Shown here in pieces: positions 51,876 through 60,354 of a stretch of DNA of 64,000 bases; position 1 is the first letter of the stretch, and the number at the start of each line of letters is the position of its first letter. The stretch is from NCBI GenBank assembly GCA_035490315.1, contig DATHET010000221.1:7070-71069 (forward strand). The letters are read 5' to 3'. The DNA is from JADJQU01 sp035490315. GTDB lineage: Bacteria; Planctomycetota; UBA1135; GCA-002686595. The position numbers were made by a program, and so were the translations under genes. A model generated the notes under the pieces. That model made no database searches. It was not told where the DNA came from and saw nothing but the letters and a program-made list of their open reading frames with translations.

Positions 51876-53351
51876 TCAGAGACCGGTGGCGGCGCGGATC
51901 CAGGTGAAGATCTGCGCGTTCTTGACTGTGCCGCGCACCTGGCTCGAGCCCTTGCCGATCGCGTAGATCGCGACTTCTTCGCCAGCGTGGGTTTCCGATC
52001 CCATGGGCACCGCTGCTTCCTGCAGGTAAGCGGGATCGCGCGGGCCTTGCGGAATCACGCCGCCCAAGCCGGGCGTGGAGTCGTTCCACGGATTGACGCG
52101 CGACGCACCGCGGTAGCCCGGGCCGTTGCCGTAGACGAGCACCGTGTAAGGAACGCCGTGGGCGTCCGCGGCTTCCTGAACGTTCCCGGAGGTGGTGTTG
52201 ATGTCGTAGACCACGTCGAGCAGGCCGGAGTGCGGTGCTTGCGCGAAAGCGGCCGGAACGCTGCCGATCGGGTAGGAGAGCTCGCTCGCCGGGCGCAGCG
52301 GGTAGCCCGAGATGTTGAACACGTGGCTGTGGTCCGCGCTGACCAGGATCAGCGTGTCCTTGAGACTGACCGTCGCGAGCGTGGCGCGCAGAGCGCGATC
52401 GAGCTCTTCGCAATCCGTCAGCGCGCGGAAGGCGTTGCCGGCGTGGTGCGCATGGTCGATGCGGCCGGCTTCGACCATCAGGAAGAATCCGTTGGAGCTT
52501 TCGCGCAGCATGCGGATGGCCTTGGTGGTCATCTCCGTCAGGCTGGGCTCGCCGCCGACGTCGAGCGGGCGGTCGTACTCGTATTCCATGTGGCTGGATT
52601 CGAAGAGGCCCAGCGTGGGCAGACTCTGGTAATTCAGCGCGCTGAACTGCTGCTTGTTCCACACATAGGAGTAGCCGGCGTTCTGGAATTCCTGGCGCAG
52701 GTCGCGGCCGTCGCCGCGCGAGCCGTTGTCGCCTTCCTCGTCGACGCTCGTGTTGGGCACGAAGAAGCTGCGGCCGCCGCCGAAGAGCAGGTCGATGCCC
52801 GTCCCCAGGGCGGCGTTGTAAGCAGCGTCACCCGGCAGGGCCTGGAGCGCGATGTTGTTCTCGTTGTCACGATTGTTCGTGTGCGCGAAGCACGCGGCCG
52901 GCGTGGCGTGGGTGATGCGCGCGGTCGATACGACGCCGACTTTCTTGCCGGCGGCCTTGGCCAGCTCGAGGATCGTCGTGGTGCGCGGGCCGTCGCCGTC
53001 GTGGTTGAAATCCTTATTTTCGCAGCTGGGTCCGAAGCCCATCACGCCGTTGCTGGTGTTGACGCCGCTGACCATCGAGCTCATGGTCGGCGCGCTGTCG
53101 GCGGTGATCGCGTCCGCGGAGTAGGTCCTCGAGAGGGCGACGTAGGGGAATGTATCGACGGCGAGCTTGCCGTCGACGCCGACCGAATAGACACGCGTGG
53201 CCGTGATCGTGGACACGCCCATGCCGTCGCCGATGAAAAGGATCACGTTTTTCGCGTGACCGGCGTCTGGTTGTTGGGCCGAGGCGGGGGCCGCGACCGA
53301 GGCCGTCGCCGAGCATAGCGCGACGAAGAGGAGAGACCGGGTGTTGTTCAT
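51876..53351 (-). CDS. Secreted alkaline phosphatase (PhoA-type superfamily)
   Basis: 491 residues with a signal peptide (LLFVALCSATASVAAPASAQ). Metal and catalytic motifs of the alkaline phosphatase family are in order: ILFIGDGMGVST (Asp42), TADSAPTMSSM with nucleophile Ser86, TRITHATPAACFAHT-like, VEAGRIDHAHHAGN, ILVSADHSHVF and GSETHAGEEVAIYA. It would hydrolyse phosphomonoesters outside the cytoplasm using two zinc ions and magnesium. The DSAPT variant around the nucleophile is less usual than DSAxSAT but keeps Asp-Ser. The start is ATG at 53351, divergent from the DUF2238 gene at 53506. Confidence 0.93.
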   Translation of the reverse strand: MNNTRSLLFVALCSATASVAAPASAQQPDAGHAKNVILFIGDGMGVSTITATRVYSVGVDGKLAVDTFPYVALSRTYSADAITADSAPTMSSMVSGVNTSNGVMGFGPSCENKDFNHDGDGPRTTTILELAKAAGKKVGVVSTARITHATPAACFAHTNNRDNENNIALQALPGDAAYNAALGTGIDLLFGGGRSFFVPNTSVDEEGDNGSRGDGRDLRQEFQNAGYSYVWNKQQFSALNYQSLPTLGLFESSHMEYEYDRPLDVGGEPSLTEMTTKAIRMLRESSNGFFLMVEAGRIDHAHHAGNAFRALTDCEELDRALRATLATVSLKDTLILVSADHSHVFNISGYPLRPASELSYPIGSVPAAFAQAPHSGLLDVVYDINTTSGNVQEAADAHGVPYTVLVYGNGPGYRGASRVNPWNDSTPGLGGVIPQGPRDPAYLQEAAVPMGSETHAGEEVAIYAIGKGSSQVRGTVKNAQIFTWIRAATGL

Positions 53352-53505
53352 GTTCGCAGGGGTTCGAAGGGAGCTGAGGCTGAGCCGCGTGGAAGGTCAC
53401 GGGGCGAAGTGGGTATGACCCTTGCGAGTGAGGCTCTGATCAAGCCAACTTGAGACTTGCTCGAAGTCCAACAAGGCGAGTCGCGGTAGCGATCAAGAGA
53501 AGCGC

Positions 53506-54141
53506 ATGAACGAAGCCAGCAGTCGATTGGGGTGGACGCTCGCAGCGCTCGTGACAGCGCTGTTGGCATGGAGCCTCGTTCATCCGCGCGACCTTTGGAC
53601 CTGGTTCCTGGAGGTCGCGCCGATCTTCATCGCCGCGCCGATCCTGTTCGCGACGCGCAAGCGCTTCCCGCTGACCCCGCTGGTCATGATCCTGATCGCG
53701 CTGCACGCCGCGATCCTGATCGTCGGAGCGCATTACACGTACGCGGAAGTTCCGGCGGGGTTCTGGCTGCGCGACGCCCTGGGGCTGGCGCGCAATCACT
53801 ACGATCGGCTGGGACACTTCGCCCAGGGCTTCGTGCCGGCGATGATCGCGCGCGAGATCCTGCTGCGAAAAAGTCCTCTGGTCCGCGGAGGTTGGCTGTT
53901 CTTCCTCGTGACCTGCGTGTGTCTCGCGATCAGCGCCTGCTACGAGTTCGTCGAGTGGTGGACTGCCCTGGCGAGCGGCGAGGGCGCCACGGCATTCCTC
54001 GGGACCCAGGGCGACGTGTGGGACACGCAGTGGGACATGTTCATGGCCTGCATCGGGTCCTTGAGCGCGCAGCTCGCGCTCGGACGCTGGCACGACCGTC
54101 AACTGACTCGGATCAAGGCAGCCGGGCCTGCTCAAGGCTGA
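53506..54141 (+). CDS. DUF2238 (YjdF-type) integral membrane protein
   Basis: 211 residues with about six transmembrane helices (TLAALVTALLAWSLV, VAPIFIAAPILFATR, PLVMILIALHAAILIVG, FLVTCVCLAISACYEFVEW and others). Conserved polar motifs of DUF2238 are present: HYTYAEVP, NHYDRLGHFAQGFVPAM, ACYEFVEWWTAL and GDVWDTQWDMFMA. Their His, Asp, Glu and Trp residues probably face one another in the membrane. The function is not established. It is a single gene preceded by ~150 bp shared with the divergent alkaline phosphatase gene. Confidence 0.9.
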   Translation: MNEASSRLGWTLAALVTALLAWSLVHPRDLWTWFLEVAPIFIAAPILFATRKRFPLTPLVMILIALHAAILIVGAHYTYAEVPAGFWLRDALGLARNHYDRLGHFAQGFVPAMIAREILLRKSPLVRGGWLFFLVTCVCLAISACYEFVEWWTALASGEGATAFLGTQGDVWDTQWDMFMACIGSLSAQLALGRWHDRQLTRIKAAGPAQG

Positions 54142-54224
54142 CCCAGCAGTCTCCTGGCCCTCGCATTCTTCGCGCAAATCGCGAGCACGATGCCGAACGC
54201 CGCGACTCAGACGGGTCGATCGTG

Positions 54225-55304
54225 TCAGGGACTGACGACGTAGTTCAGCCCGTTCGAAAGAGTCGAATTGTTCGGTGCCAGGAAGCCGTTGTCGCGGCCC
54301 CAGAACTGGCAGGTGACTTGAGTGCCAGGCTCGCGGAGCGCTGCGGACGGAGTTCCTCCGAGCAGGCCGGCGGCGAAAGCGCACAGGTCGATCGAGTAGA
54401 CGCCTGAACAATCGTTCGGCGGCGGATTGCCGCCCGAGGTGAGCGCGCTCGAGCGCTTGATCGGCCCCTGCACGCACAGCGTGCCGCCCTGGAACGGCGT
54501 GCTCGCTCCGCCGTTCGTGCCGTAGAGCAAGAGTCCCGGCTTGTTGTTGATCACGTTCGCGGCGCTGACCACGAAGCCGCTGGTCGCGGAGAACTTCGGG
54601 ATGCCCAGCGCGCTGATCGCCGGCGTGCACGAAAGGCTGTTCAGCTTCGCGGTGCAGAAAGTCGCGGGCGAGGGCCAGGTCCAGGTCGCCTTCAGCGTGC
54701 CGTTCAAGGTGATGTTCCCGCTGGCGCCGCTGGTCGGGTCGCTGAACGGAAAACTGGTGTTGATCGGCGCGGTCAGCAGAAAATCGTTTCCCGTCACGGC
54801 GAGCGTTCCGCTGACCGGCGTCGGCGTCGATGCCTGGCCAGCCAGGGGAGTGCTCGTCGGCGAGGAGAGAAACGGCGTGACGACCAGCGTGCCCGCGAGC
54901 GCCGTGAAAGTCACCGTCGCCGAATAATTCCCCACGGCATCCACGCTGAACGCCGGCGACGTCACGGCGAGATGCAGGCCGACGATGTCGATCGTGGCCA
55001 GCGGAGGGAAGATCGGGATGGGATTGTTGATCTTGCCGTGCAGATCCGGAGCGGTGCGCACGTCGCCGCCGTTGAACGCCGCGTTCGCGACGGGAAGGGG
55101 CAGGGCCTGGGATTGCAAGAGGGCCACGCTGCCCGCCATCTGGAACTGAGTCGAAGGCGCCCCGACGATCGGCCCGAGCGTGGAGGTGCCGCTCCAGTTG
55201 AAATTGGAGTTGGCCTGGTCGACTACGTCGGCGAATGGCGTGGTCTGCCCCCGCGCCACGGATGTCGCGCAAGCCAGGATCAGGAGGAGGGTCAAGTTGC
55301 GCAT
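54225..55304 (-). CDS. Secreted protein with C-terminal Cys module
   Basis: 359 residues with a signal peptide (NLTLLLILACATSVARGQ). Residues ~20-215 form a beta-rich domain of unknown type (SVALLQSQALPLPVANAAF, GLHLAVTSPAFSVDAVGNY, ITLNGTLKATWTW). Residues 217-359 are the 143-residue module also ending the propeller at 35395-37146: CTAKLNSLSCTPAI, VINNKPGLLLYG, SGGNPPPNDCSGVYSIDL, FWGRDNGFLAPNNSTLSNG. Cysteines at conserved positions suggest disulfides. A role in surface display is inferred from its terminal position in unrelated proteins. ATG at 55304 begins the signal peptide. Confidence 0.8.
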   Translation of the reverse strand: MRNLTLLLILACATSVARGQTTPFADVVDQANSNFNWSGTSTLGPIVGAPSTQFQMAGSVALLQSQALPLPVANAAFNGGDVRTAPDLHGKINNPIPIFPPLATIDIVGLHLAVTSPAFSVDAVGNYSATVTFTALAGTLVVTPFLSSPTSTPLAGQASTPTPVSGTLAVTGNDFLLTAPINTSFPFSDPTSGASGNITLNGTLKATWTWPSPATFCTAKLNSLSCTPAISALGIPKFSATSGFVVSAANVINNKPGLLLYGTNGGASTPFQGGTLCVQGPIKRSSALTSGGNPPPNDCSGVYSIDLCAFAAGLLGGTPSAALREPGTQVTCQFWGRDNGFLAPNNSTLSNGLNYVVSP

Positions 55305-55481
55305 GGGATTCCCTGGAAGTCCGGATGACGGAATCGTTCGCATCTGCAATCCTAACCGACTCTCGCCTGGCAGCGACTCGCTAGCGAGGGGCCCAGTTTT
55401 TCACTCGCCCAGCGCGCCGACCAGCCCGGGTGGGGTAGAAACCTGATGTCCACTTTCACCCTCGTTCCTGAACACACTCGA

Positions 55482-57086
55482 ATGCGCACCCTGCTCACCG
55501 GACTCGCCCTGCTGCTGTTCGCGACAGTCGCCCAGGCTCAGATCTACGCCGTCTCCTTCAAGGACGACAAAGTGGCGCGCAAGTACAAGGACCACCTGGT
55601 CACGATCAATGGCGAGCAGGTAGTCGTCGGAGAAGCCAAGTTCTCCATCCACCTCGATGGAAACCAGATCAAGTACGACGGCACGAACAAGAACGAGCTG
55701 TGGGTTTCGGATTCCGGCGATCCGAGCTGGGTCCCCTACAAGGTCAAAGGCGAGGAACGTGTGGCGACCAGCCCCAAGGGAGTGCTGGAGATCACCGGCT
55801 CGCACATCAAGAACATCCGTGTCCTGATCCAGGAGCAGAGTCTCGCCGGTCTCGCGGAGGAGTATCGCGAGCGCCTGGCCAAGATCCAGGAGATCCAAGG
55901 CGAGCGCGAGAAGGCGACCAAGGCCAGCCGCGAGTGGTTCATGGCTCACCAGCGGCTGATCTCGAACTACGAGCGCCTGCAGAACTGGTTGTCGAGCACC
56001 TGCTTCCCCGAGGCGGCCAAGAAGCTCGCCAAGGAGATCGAGCGGCAGAAGAAGAACGTCGCCGCCGACGCGCTCGCCGAACGCCTCGCGAACGCGAAGG
56101 CCTCGATCAAGATGGTCGACACGCCTTCGGATCTGATCGAGTGCGCCAAGACGGCGACTGGCGGAAAGCTGACCTTCCACGTGCAGGAGAGTCTGCATGG
56201 GCGCATCGTCTACCGGAACGAGATCAACGACGATCGCGTCCGCGCGCTGCTGGAGTTCGCGGAGGAGGCGATCGACGGTTTCCGCGGCGACTGCGTCGAT
56301 CCCTACCTCGACATCGACTTCGAGGACAAGATTCCCGAGCACATGTTCGCCGAATGGTTCTTCGGTCCGCAGGACTTCGACGAAGCCCAGCAGATGAAGA
56401 AGGAGTACTACCACGTCGCGGAGAAGGACCACCTCGAGGAGCGCAAGGCCGTCGCCGGCACCCGCTTCAACCGCTCGCTGCCGCCGCAATCGGTGCACTT
56501 CTGGCGCTGGCAAGAGGCCATGGACCTCGAAGGAACGATCGCGCACGACCTCGGCCACGACTTGACGGCGCTGCACTACAACCTCTCGCAGACCAAGCCC
56601 GTGAACCAGGATTGGCTGTTCGAGGGAGTTGCCTTCTACATCAGTCTCGAGTTCCTCGGAAAGAACACCGTCACCTGCAAGGAGTTCAAGGAGACGAACT
56701 ACGTCCACGAGAAGAAGAAGGAGGGCGAGCGCGAAGTGAAGCTGGGCTTGCGCGACTTCTACAACGCCCTCGCGCTCGACTCAGGTCCGTCGATCGACAA
56801 GCTGGCGATCCGCGAGCTGTTCTCCTTCGAGGACGCCGACGTGGCGAAGTCCTGGAGCTTCTACGATTTCGTCGTGAAGAAGGAAGGCAAGAACGGCCAG
56901 CGCCTGCTGCGCGCGGCCTGCGAGGCTTCGGCGGACAAGGCGACGCTCCTGCAGAAGTGGCGCGACAAGACCAATCAGATCTATTCCTTCGATCAGGGCG
57001 ACGTCTTCAAGGCGCTCGACACGCGCTGGAGGGAGTTCGCCGAGACCGGTCAGGAAACCGGAGACGTCGCGCGCCGCAAGGGTTGA
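55482..57086 (+). CDS. Secreted zincin-like protein with HDxxH in place of HExxH
   Basis: About 534 residues with a signal peptide (MRTLLTGLALLLFATVAQAQ). An N-terminal SLA1-like/beta region (VARKYKDHLVTINGEQVVVG) is followed by a charged coiled coil (about 120-220). The C-terminal half has a gluzincin-like layout: GTIAHDLGHDLTALHY with HDLGH where HExxH is expected, then WLFEGVAFYISLEFLG, which supplies a Glu in the usual third-ligand helix. Asp replaces the catalytic Glu, so activity is doubtful or altered. ATG at 55482 begins the signal peptide; an upstream in-frame ATG at 55446 would place 12 polar residues before it. The function is unknown. Confidence 0.7.
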   Translation: MRTLLTGLALLLFATVAQAQIYAVSFKDDKVARKYKDHLVTINGEQVVVGEAKFSIHLDGNQIKYDGTNKNELWVSDSGDPSWVPYKVKGEERVATSPKGVLEITGSHIKNIRVLIQEQSLAGLAEEYRERLAKIQEIQGEREKATKASREWFMAHQRLISNYERLQNWLSSTCFPEAAKKLAKEIERQKKNVAADALAERLANAKASIKMVDTPSDLIECAKTATGGKLTFHVQESLHGRIVYRNEINDDRVRALLEFAEEAIDGFRGDCVDPYLDIDFEDKIPEHMFAEWFFGPQDFDEAQQMKKEYYHVAEKDHLEERKAVAGTRFNRSLPPQSVHFWRWQEAMDLEGTIAHDLGHDLTALHYNLSQTKPVNQDWLFEGVAFYISLEFLGKNTVTCKEFKETNYVHEKKKEGEREVKLGLRDFYNALALDSGPSIDKLAIRELFSFEDADVAKSWSFYDFVVKKEGKNGQRLLRAACEASADKATLLQKWRDKTNQIYSFDQGDVFKALDTRWREFAETGQETGDVARRKG

Positions 57087-57114
57087 CTCCAGAGCGCGGC
57101 GCTCCGCGCGTCTC

Positions 57115-59511
57115 TCAGGCCGCGCTCGCGGAGTTGGAACCCTTCGCGAGCCACTTCTCCAGCGCGTCCTTGAGCGCCGCAGGCGAGACGGGCTTGGTCA
57201 GGAAATCGTCCATGCCGGCTTCGAGGCAACGCTCGCGGTCGCCCGACATCGCGTTGGCGGTCATCGCGACGATCGGCACGCGCAAGCCGAGGCCGCGGAT
57301 CCGCCGCGTCGCCTCGTAGCCGTCGCATTCGGGCATCTGGCAATCCATGAGCACGAGGTCGAAGCTGCGCTCGTCGAGCGCGCGCAGGGCCTCCAGGCCG
57401 TTGCTCGCGACTTCGCAGGCGTAGCCGAGCTTGCGCAACAAGCCGATGGCGACTTTCTGGTTGACCAGATTGTCCTCGGCGACCAGCAGGCGCGCCGTGC
57501 GCAGCTCGACGCCGTGGTCGAGCACGTTGTTCGTGATGATGCTCTTGCTCTCCGTCATGCGGCGCGCGCCGGTCGCGCCCAGGATCGTGGCCACGCAGCT
57601 CTCGAGCGAATTGCGCCGCACCGGCTTCACGAGGTAGGCCGCGAATCCGAGCGTTTCCATCCGCGGCGCGTCTCCCGCGCTGCCGACCGATGTCAGCATC
57701 ACCAGCGGCACCGAAGCCAGATCGGGATCGGCCTTGATCATGCCGGCCAGCGATTCGCCGTCGACGTCGGGCATGCCGTGATCGAGGAAGGCCAGGCCGT
57801 AGGGACTGCCGCTCGCCAGGGCGCTGCGCAGCTTCGATAGCGCGTCGGCACCGTTGACCGCCTCGTCGCAGGAGCTGCCCCAGCCGCTCACGTACTCGCG
57901 GATCACGCGGCGGTTGGTCGAGTTGTCGTCGACCACCAGCATGCGCGTCACCGGCATCGGCTTGGGCAGGAGCGGCGGCGGCGCCTCCTGCGAAGTGGCG
58001 TAGGCGAAGGGCACCTCGAACCAGAACGTCGAGCCCTGGCCCTCGACGGAGTCGACGCCGATCTCGCCGCCCATCAGGCTCACCAGCTGTTTCGAGATCG
58101 CCAAGCCCAGACCGCTGCCGCCAAACTTGCGCGTGGTCGACGAGTCGACCTGGCTGAAGACCTTGAACAGCCGGGTCATGCGTTCCCCGGGGATCCCGGG
58201 GCCCGTGTCGCGCACGGAGAAGCGCAGCTTCTGCCCCGCTGCATCGGCGACGAGCAGCGTGACCTCGGTGGTGACTTCGCCTTCCTTGGTGAACTTGATC
58301 GCGTTGCTGGCCAGGTTGAGCAGCACCTGGCGCAGGCGGCTCGGGTCGCCGCGCAGGCGCGAGGCCACTCCGGTGTCGATCAGGCAAGCCAGCTCCAGGT
58401 CCTTCTCGGCGGCGCGGTGAGCGAGGGTCTGGATGCTCTCCTCGATCAGCGCCGGCAGGTCGAAGTCGATCGCTTCGAGCTCGAGGCGGCCGGCCTCGAT
58501 CTTGGAGAAGTCGAGGATGTCGTTGAGCAGCACCAGGAGAGATTCCGCCGAGTGCAGCACCGTGGTCGCGGTCTCCTGCTGGCGCTCGTCGAGGTTGGTG
58601 TCGAGCAGGAGCGTGGTCATCCCGATCACGCCGTTCATCGGCGTGCGGATCTCGTGACTCATGTTGGCCAGGAACTGCGACTTGGCGCTGGTCGCGGCCT
58701 TCGCTTCCTCCATCGAGGTGCGCAGCTGGACGTTCAAGTGCTGCAGGTCGGCGGTGCGCACGCGCACGTCGTCCTCCAGGTTGTCGCGGTGGCGCGCGAG
58801 CAGCATGTCGCGCGAGCGGATCTCGTCGAGCATCCGGTTGAAGGCTTCGACCAGCTCGCCGACCTCGTCCTCGGAGTCGACGCTCGCGCGCAGGGAATAG
58901 TCGTTCTCGTCGCGCACGCGGGTCGCCGTGCGCGACAGCTCGACGATCGGCGCGGAGATCGAGGCCTGGAAACGGCGCGCGAGGAACCACGAGAGGGCGA
59001 CGCAGGCCGCCCAGCCGCCGAGCAGGATGCTGAGCATGCGCTGCAGGCGGTTGTAGACCGGCGTCAGATCGCTCTGCATGAACATCGTGCCGAGCTGCTT
59101 GTCGTCGAGGATGATCGGGTGCAGGATGCGCACGGTTCCCTGGTCGAAGAGCTCGCGCTGCTCGCTCAGGCTTCCGGGCAGCAGCACTTCCGTGGTCGGC
59201 CTGCGCTTCCACTCCGCGAAGCAGCGCCCGTCCTTCCCGTAGAGCATGGCCCCATCGACGTTGAGCTGGCTGTCGAGCTTCTTCAGCTCCTCCTCCGCGA
59301 AACCCTTGTCGTCGAATTCCAGCGCCGAGCGCATGTTCGTGCCGAGCACGTCCGCCACCAGGTGCAGGTCGGTCGCGAGGGTGTTCTTCGCCTGGACCCA
59401 GTCGTAGAACGCGAACAGCGTCGCGCCGAGCAGCATCGCCGCGCTGCTGGTGGTCACGATGATCCGCGTCAGCTTGCGGCCGATCGAGGTGCGTTGGGTG
59501 GTCGTCCTCAC
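57115..59511 (-). CDS. Hybrid histidine kinase (CHASE8-like, HAMP, HisKA, HATPase, two REC domains)
   Basis: 798 residues. Two transmembrane helices (~18-36 and ~158-177) flank a periplasmic domain resembling CHASE8 (NTLATDLHLVADVLGTNMRS, ALEFDDKGFAEEELKKL). Next come HAMP (~178-232), a coiled linker, HisKA with SHEIRTPMNG (phospho-acceptor His286), and HATPase with N-box NLASNAIKFTKEG, DTGPGIP and GSGLGLAISKQL. REC1 has AFLDHGMPDVDG and REC2 VLMDCQMPECDGYEA. The start GTG at 59511 overlaps the YfiR-like stop (GTGA). Coupling to a YfiR-family protein suggests periplasmic control of the kinase. No separate output gene is adjacent. Confidence 0.92.
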   Translation of the reverse strand: MRTTTQRTSIGRKLTRIIVTTSSAAMLLGATLFAFYDWVQAKNTLATDLHLVADVLGTNMRSALEFDDKGFAEEELKKLDSQLNVDGAMLYGKDGRCFAEWKRRPTTEVLLPGSLSEQRELFDQGTVRILHPIILDDKQLGTMFMQSDLTPVYNRLQRMLSILLGGWAACVALSWFLARRFQASISAPIVELSRTATRVRDENDYSLRASVDSEDEVGELVEAFNRMLDEIRSRDMLLARHRDNLEDDVRVRTADLQHLNVQLRTSMEEAKAATSAKSQFLANMSHEIRTPMNGVIGMTTLLLDTNLDERQQETATTVLHSAESLLVLLNDILDFSKIEAGRLELEAIDFDLPALIEESIQTLAHRAAEKDLELACLIDTGVASRLRGDPSRLRQVLLNLASNAIKFTKEGEVTTEVTLLVADAAGQKLRFSVRDTGPGIPGERMTRLFKVFSQVDSSTTRKFGGSGLGLAISKQLVSLMGGEIGVDSVEGQGSTFWFEVPFAYATSQEAPPPLLPKPMPVTRMLVVDDNSTNRRVIREYVSGWGSSCDEAVNGADALSKLRSALASGSPYGLAFLDHGMPDVDGESLAGMIKADPDLASVPLVMLTSVGSAGDAPRMETLGFAAYLVKPVRRNSLESCVATILGATGARRMTESKSIITNNVLDHGVELRTARLLVAEDNLVNQKVAIGLLRKLGYACEVASNGLEALRALDERSFDLVLMDCQMPECDGYEATRRIRGLGLRVPIVAMTANAMSGDRERCLEAGMDDFLTKPVSPAALKDALEKWLAKGSNSASAA

Positions 59512-60101
59512 CGCGCGTCCTCCGTCGCCTTCGTCTCGACGATCAAGGCCAGCTTCAAGAGCTCGGAGCTGACCTCGAGCTTGACCTGCTTGGCGGCCGT
59601 CGGATTGATCGCGAACCTGAGCCTCGACTTCTCGAGGAAGATCCCCAGGTGCGCGCCGCTCTGCGCGGCGCTGACCGATTCCGCGACGATCAGGATCGGC
59701 TTGTCCTTGCAGAACTCCGCGATCTTCTTGAGCTGTTTCTCCGCCGATTCCGGCACGAAGAGCATGTGACAGCTCGCGAGTGCGTCGGTCGAAGCGAAGC
59801 GCACGACCTTGATCGGGTGCTCGCCCACAAACTTGCCTTTGAAGAGCTCGTCCAGCAGCTTGCCGAACGGATCCTTGCCGATCACGGCGACGATGAAGGG
59901 CGAGGACTTGGTCGCGAAGGCCGTCTCGGGCCACTTCACGTAGGTCGCCGTGAAACGCTGCAGGCACTGGGCCTTGACGTCGTATTCGCCCAGGCCTTCA
60001 CTCGAAGCCGAGCTGCTCGCCGCCGTTGCCGTGCTCTGTGTCGGATCGAATGCCTGGACCAGCGCCGACAGCGCAACGAACCACAGCGTCGCGCGCAGCA
60101 T
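59508..60101 (-). CDS. YfiR family (DUF4154) periplasmic protein
   Basis: 197 residues with a signal peptide (RATLWFVALSALVQAF). The mature domain matches YfiR/DUF4154: GEYDVKAQCLQRFTATYVKW, FIVAVIGKDPFGKLLDELFK, VVRFASTDALASCHMLFVPE, ILIVAESVSAAQSGAHLGIF and a closing RLRFAINPTAAKQVKLEVSS. In Pseudomonas YfiR restrains the diguanylate cyclase YfiN from the periplasm; here it is coupled to a hybrid kinase instead. ATG at 60101 is chosen because it starts the signal peptide; a TTG at 60173 is in frame. It is divergent from the TonB-dependent receptor across ~250 bp. Confidence 0.9.
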   Translation of the reverse strand: MLRATLWFVALSALVQAFDPTQSTATAASSSASSEGLGEYDVKAQCLQRFTATYVKWPETAFATKSSPFIVAVIGKDPFGKLLDELFKGKFVGEHPIKVVRFASTDALASCHMLFVPESAEKQLKKIAEFCKDKPILIVAESVSAAQSGAHLGIFLEKSRLRFAINPTAAKQVKLEVSSELLKLALIVETKATEDAR

Positions 60102-60354
60102 GCGACGGCGACGGAGCTGCCTCGCGACGAAGCCGCGAGCGCTAAATGCGTTGACGAACGGATGGAGGATCAAGGGGCGATAGGGATCGCTGGCATGGGG
60201 AGGATCCGCCTCTGCATCGGCCGTTCGCGCCCCTCAACATGAAGGCTGTCGTGCCGCCCGGGCCCCCTCCGCGGGGCTACGCACAAGGGCGTGCAAGTGG
60301 GGTCAAGCCTGCCGCGCGCCAGGCCGATACACCCAGGCCCGTGGCCTTTTCCCC

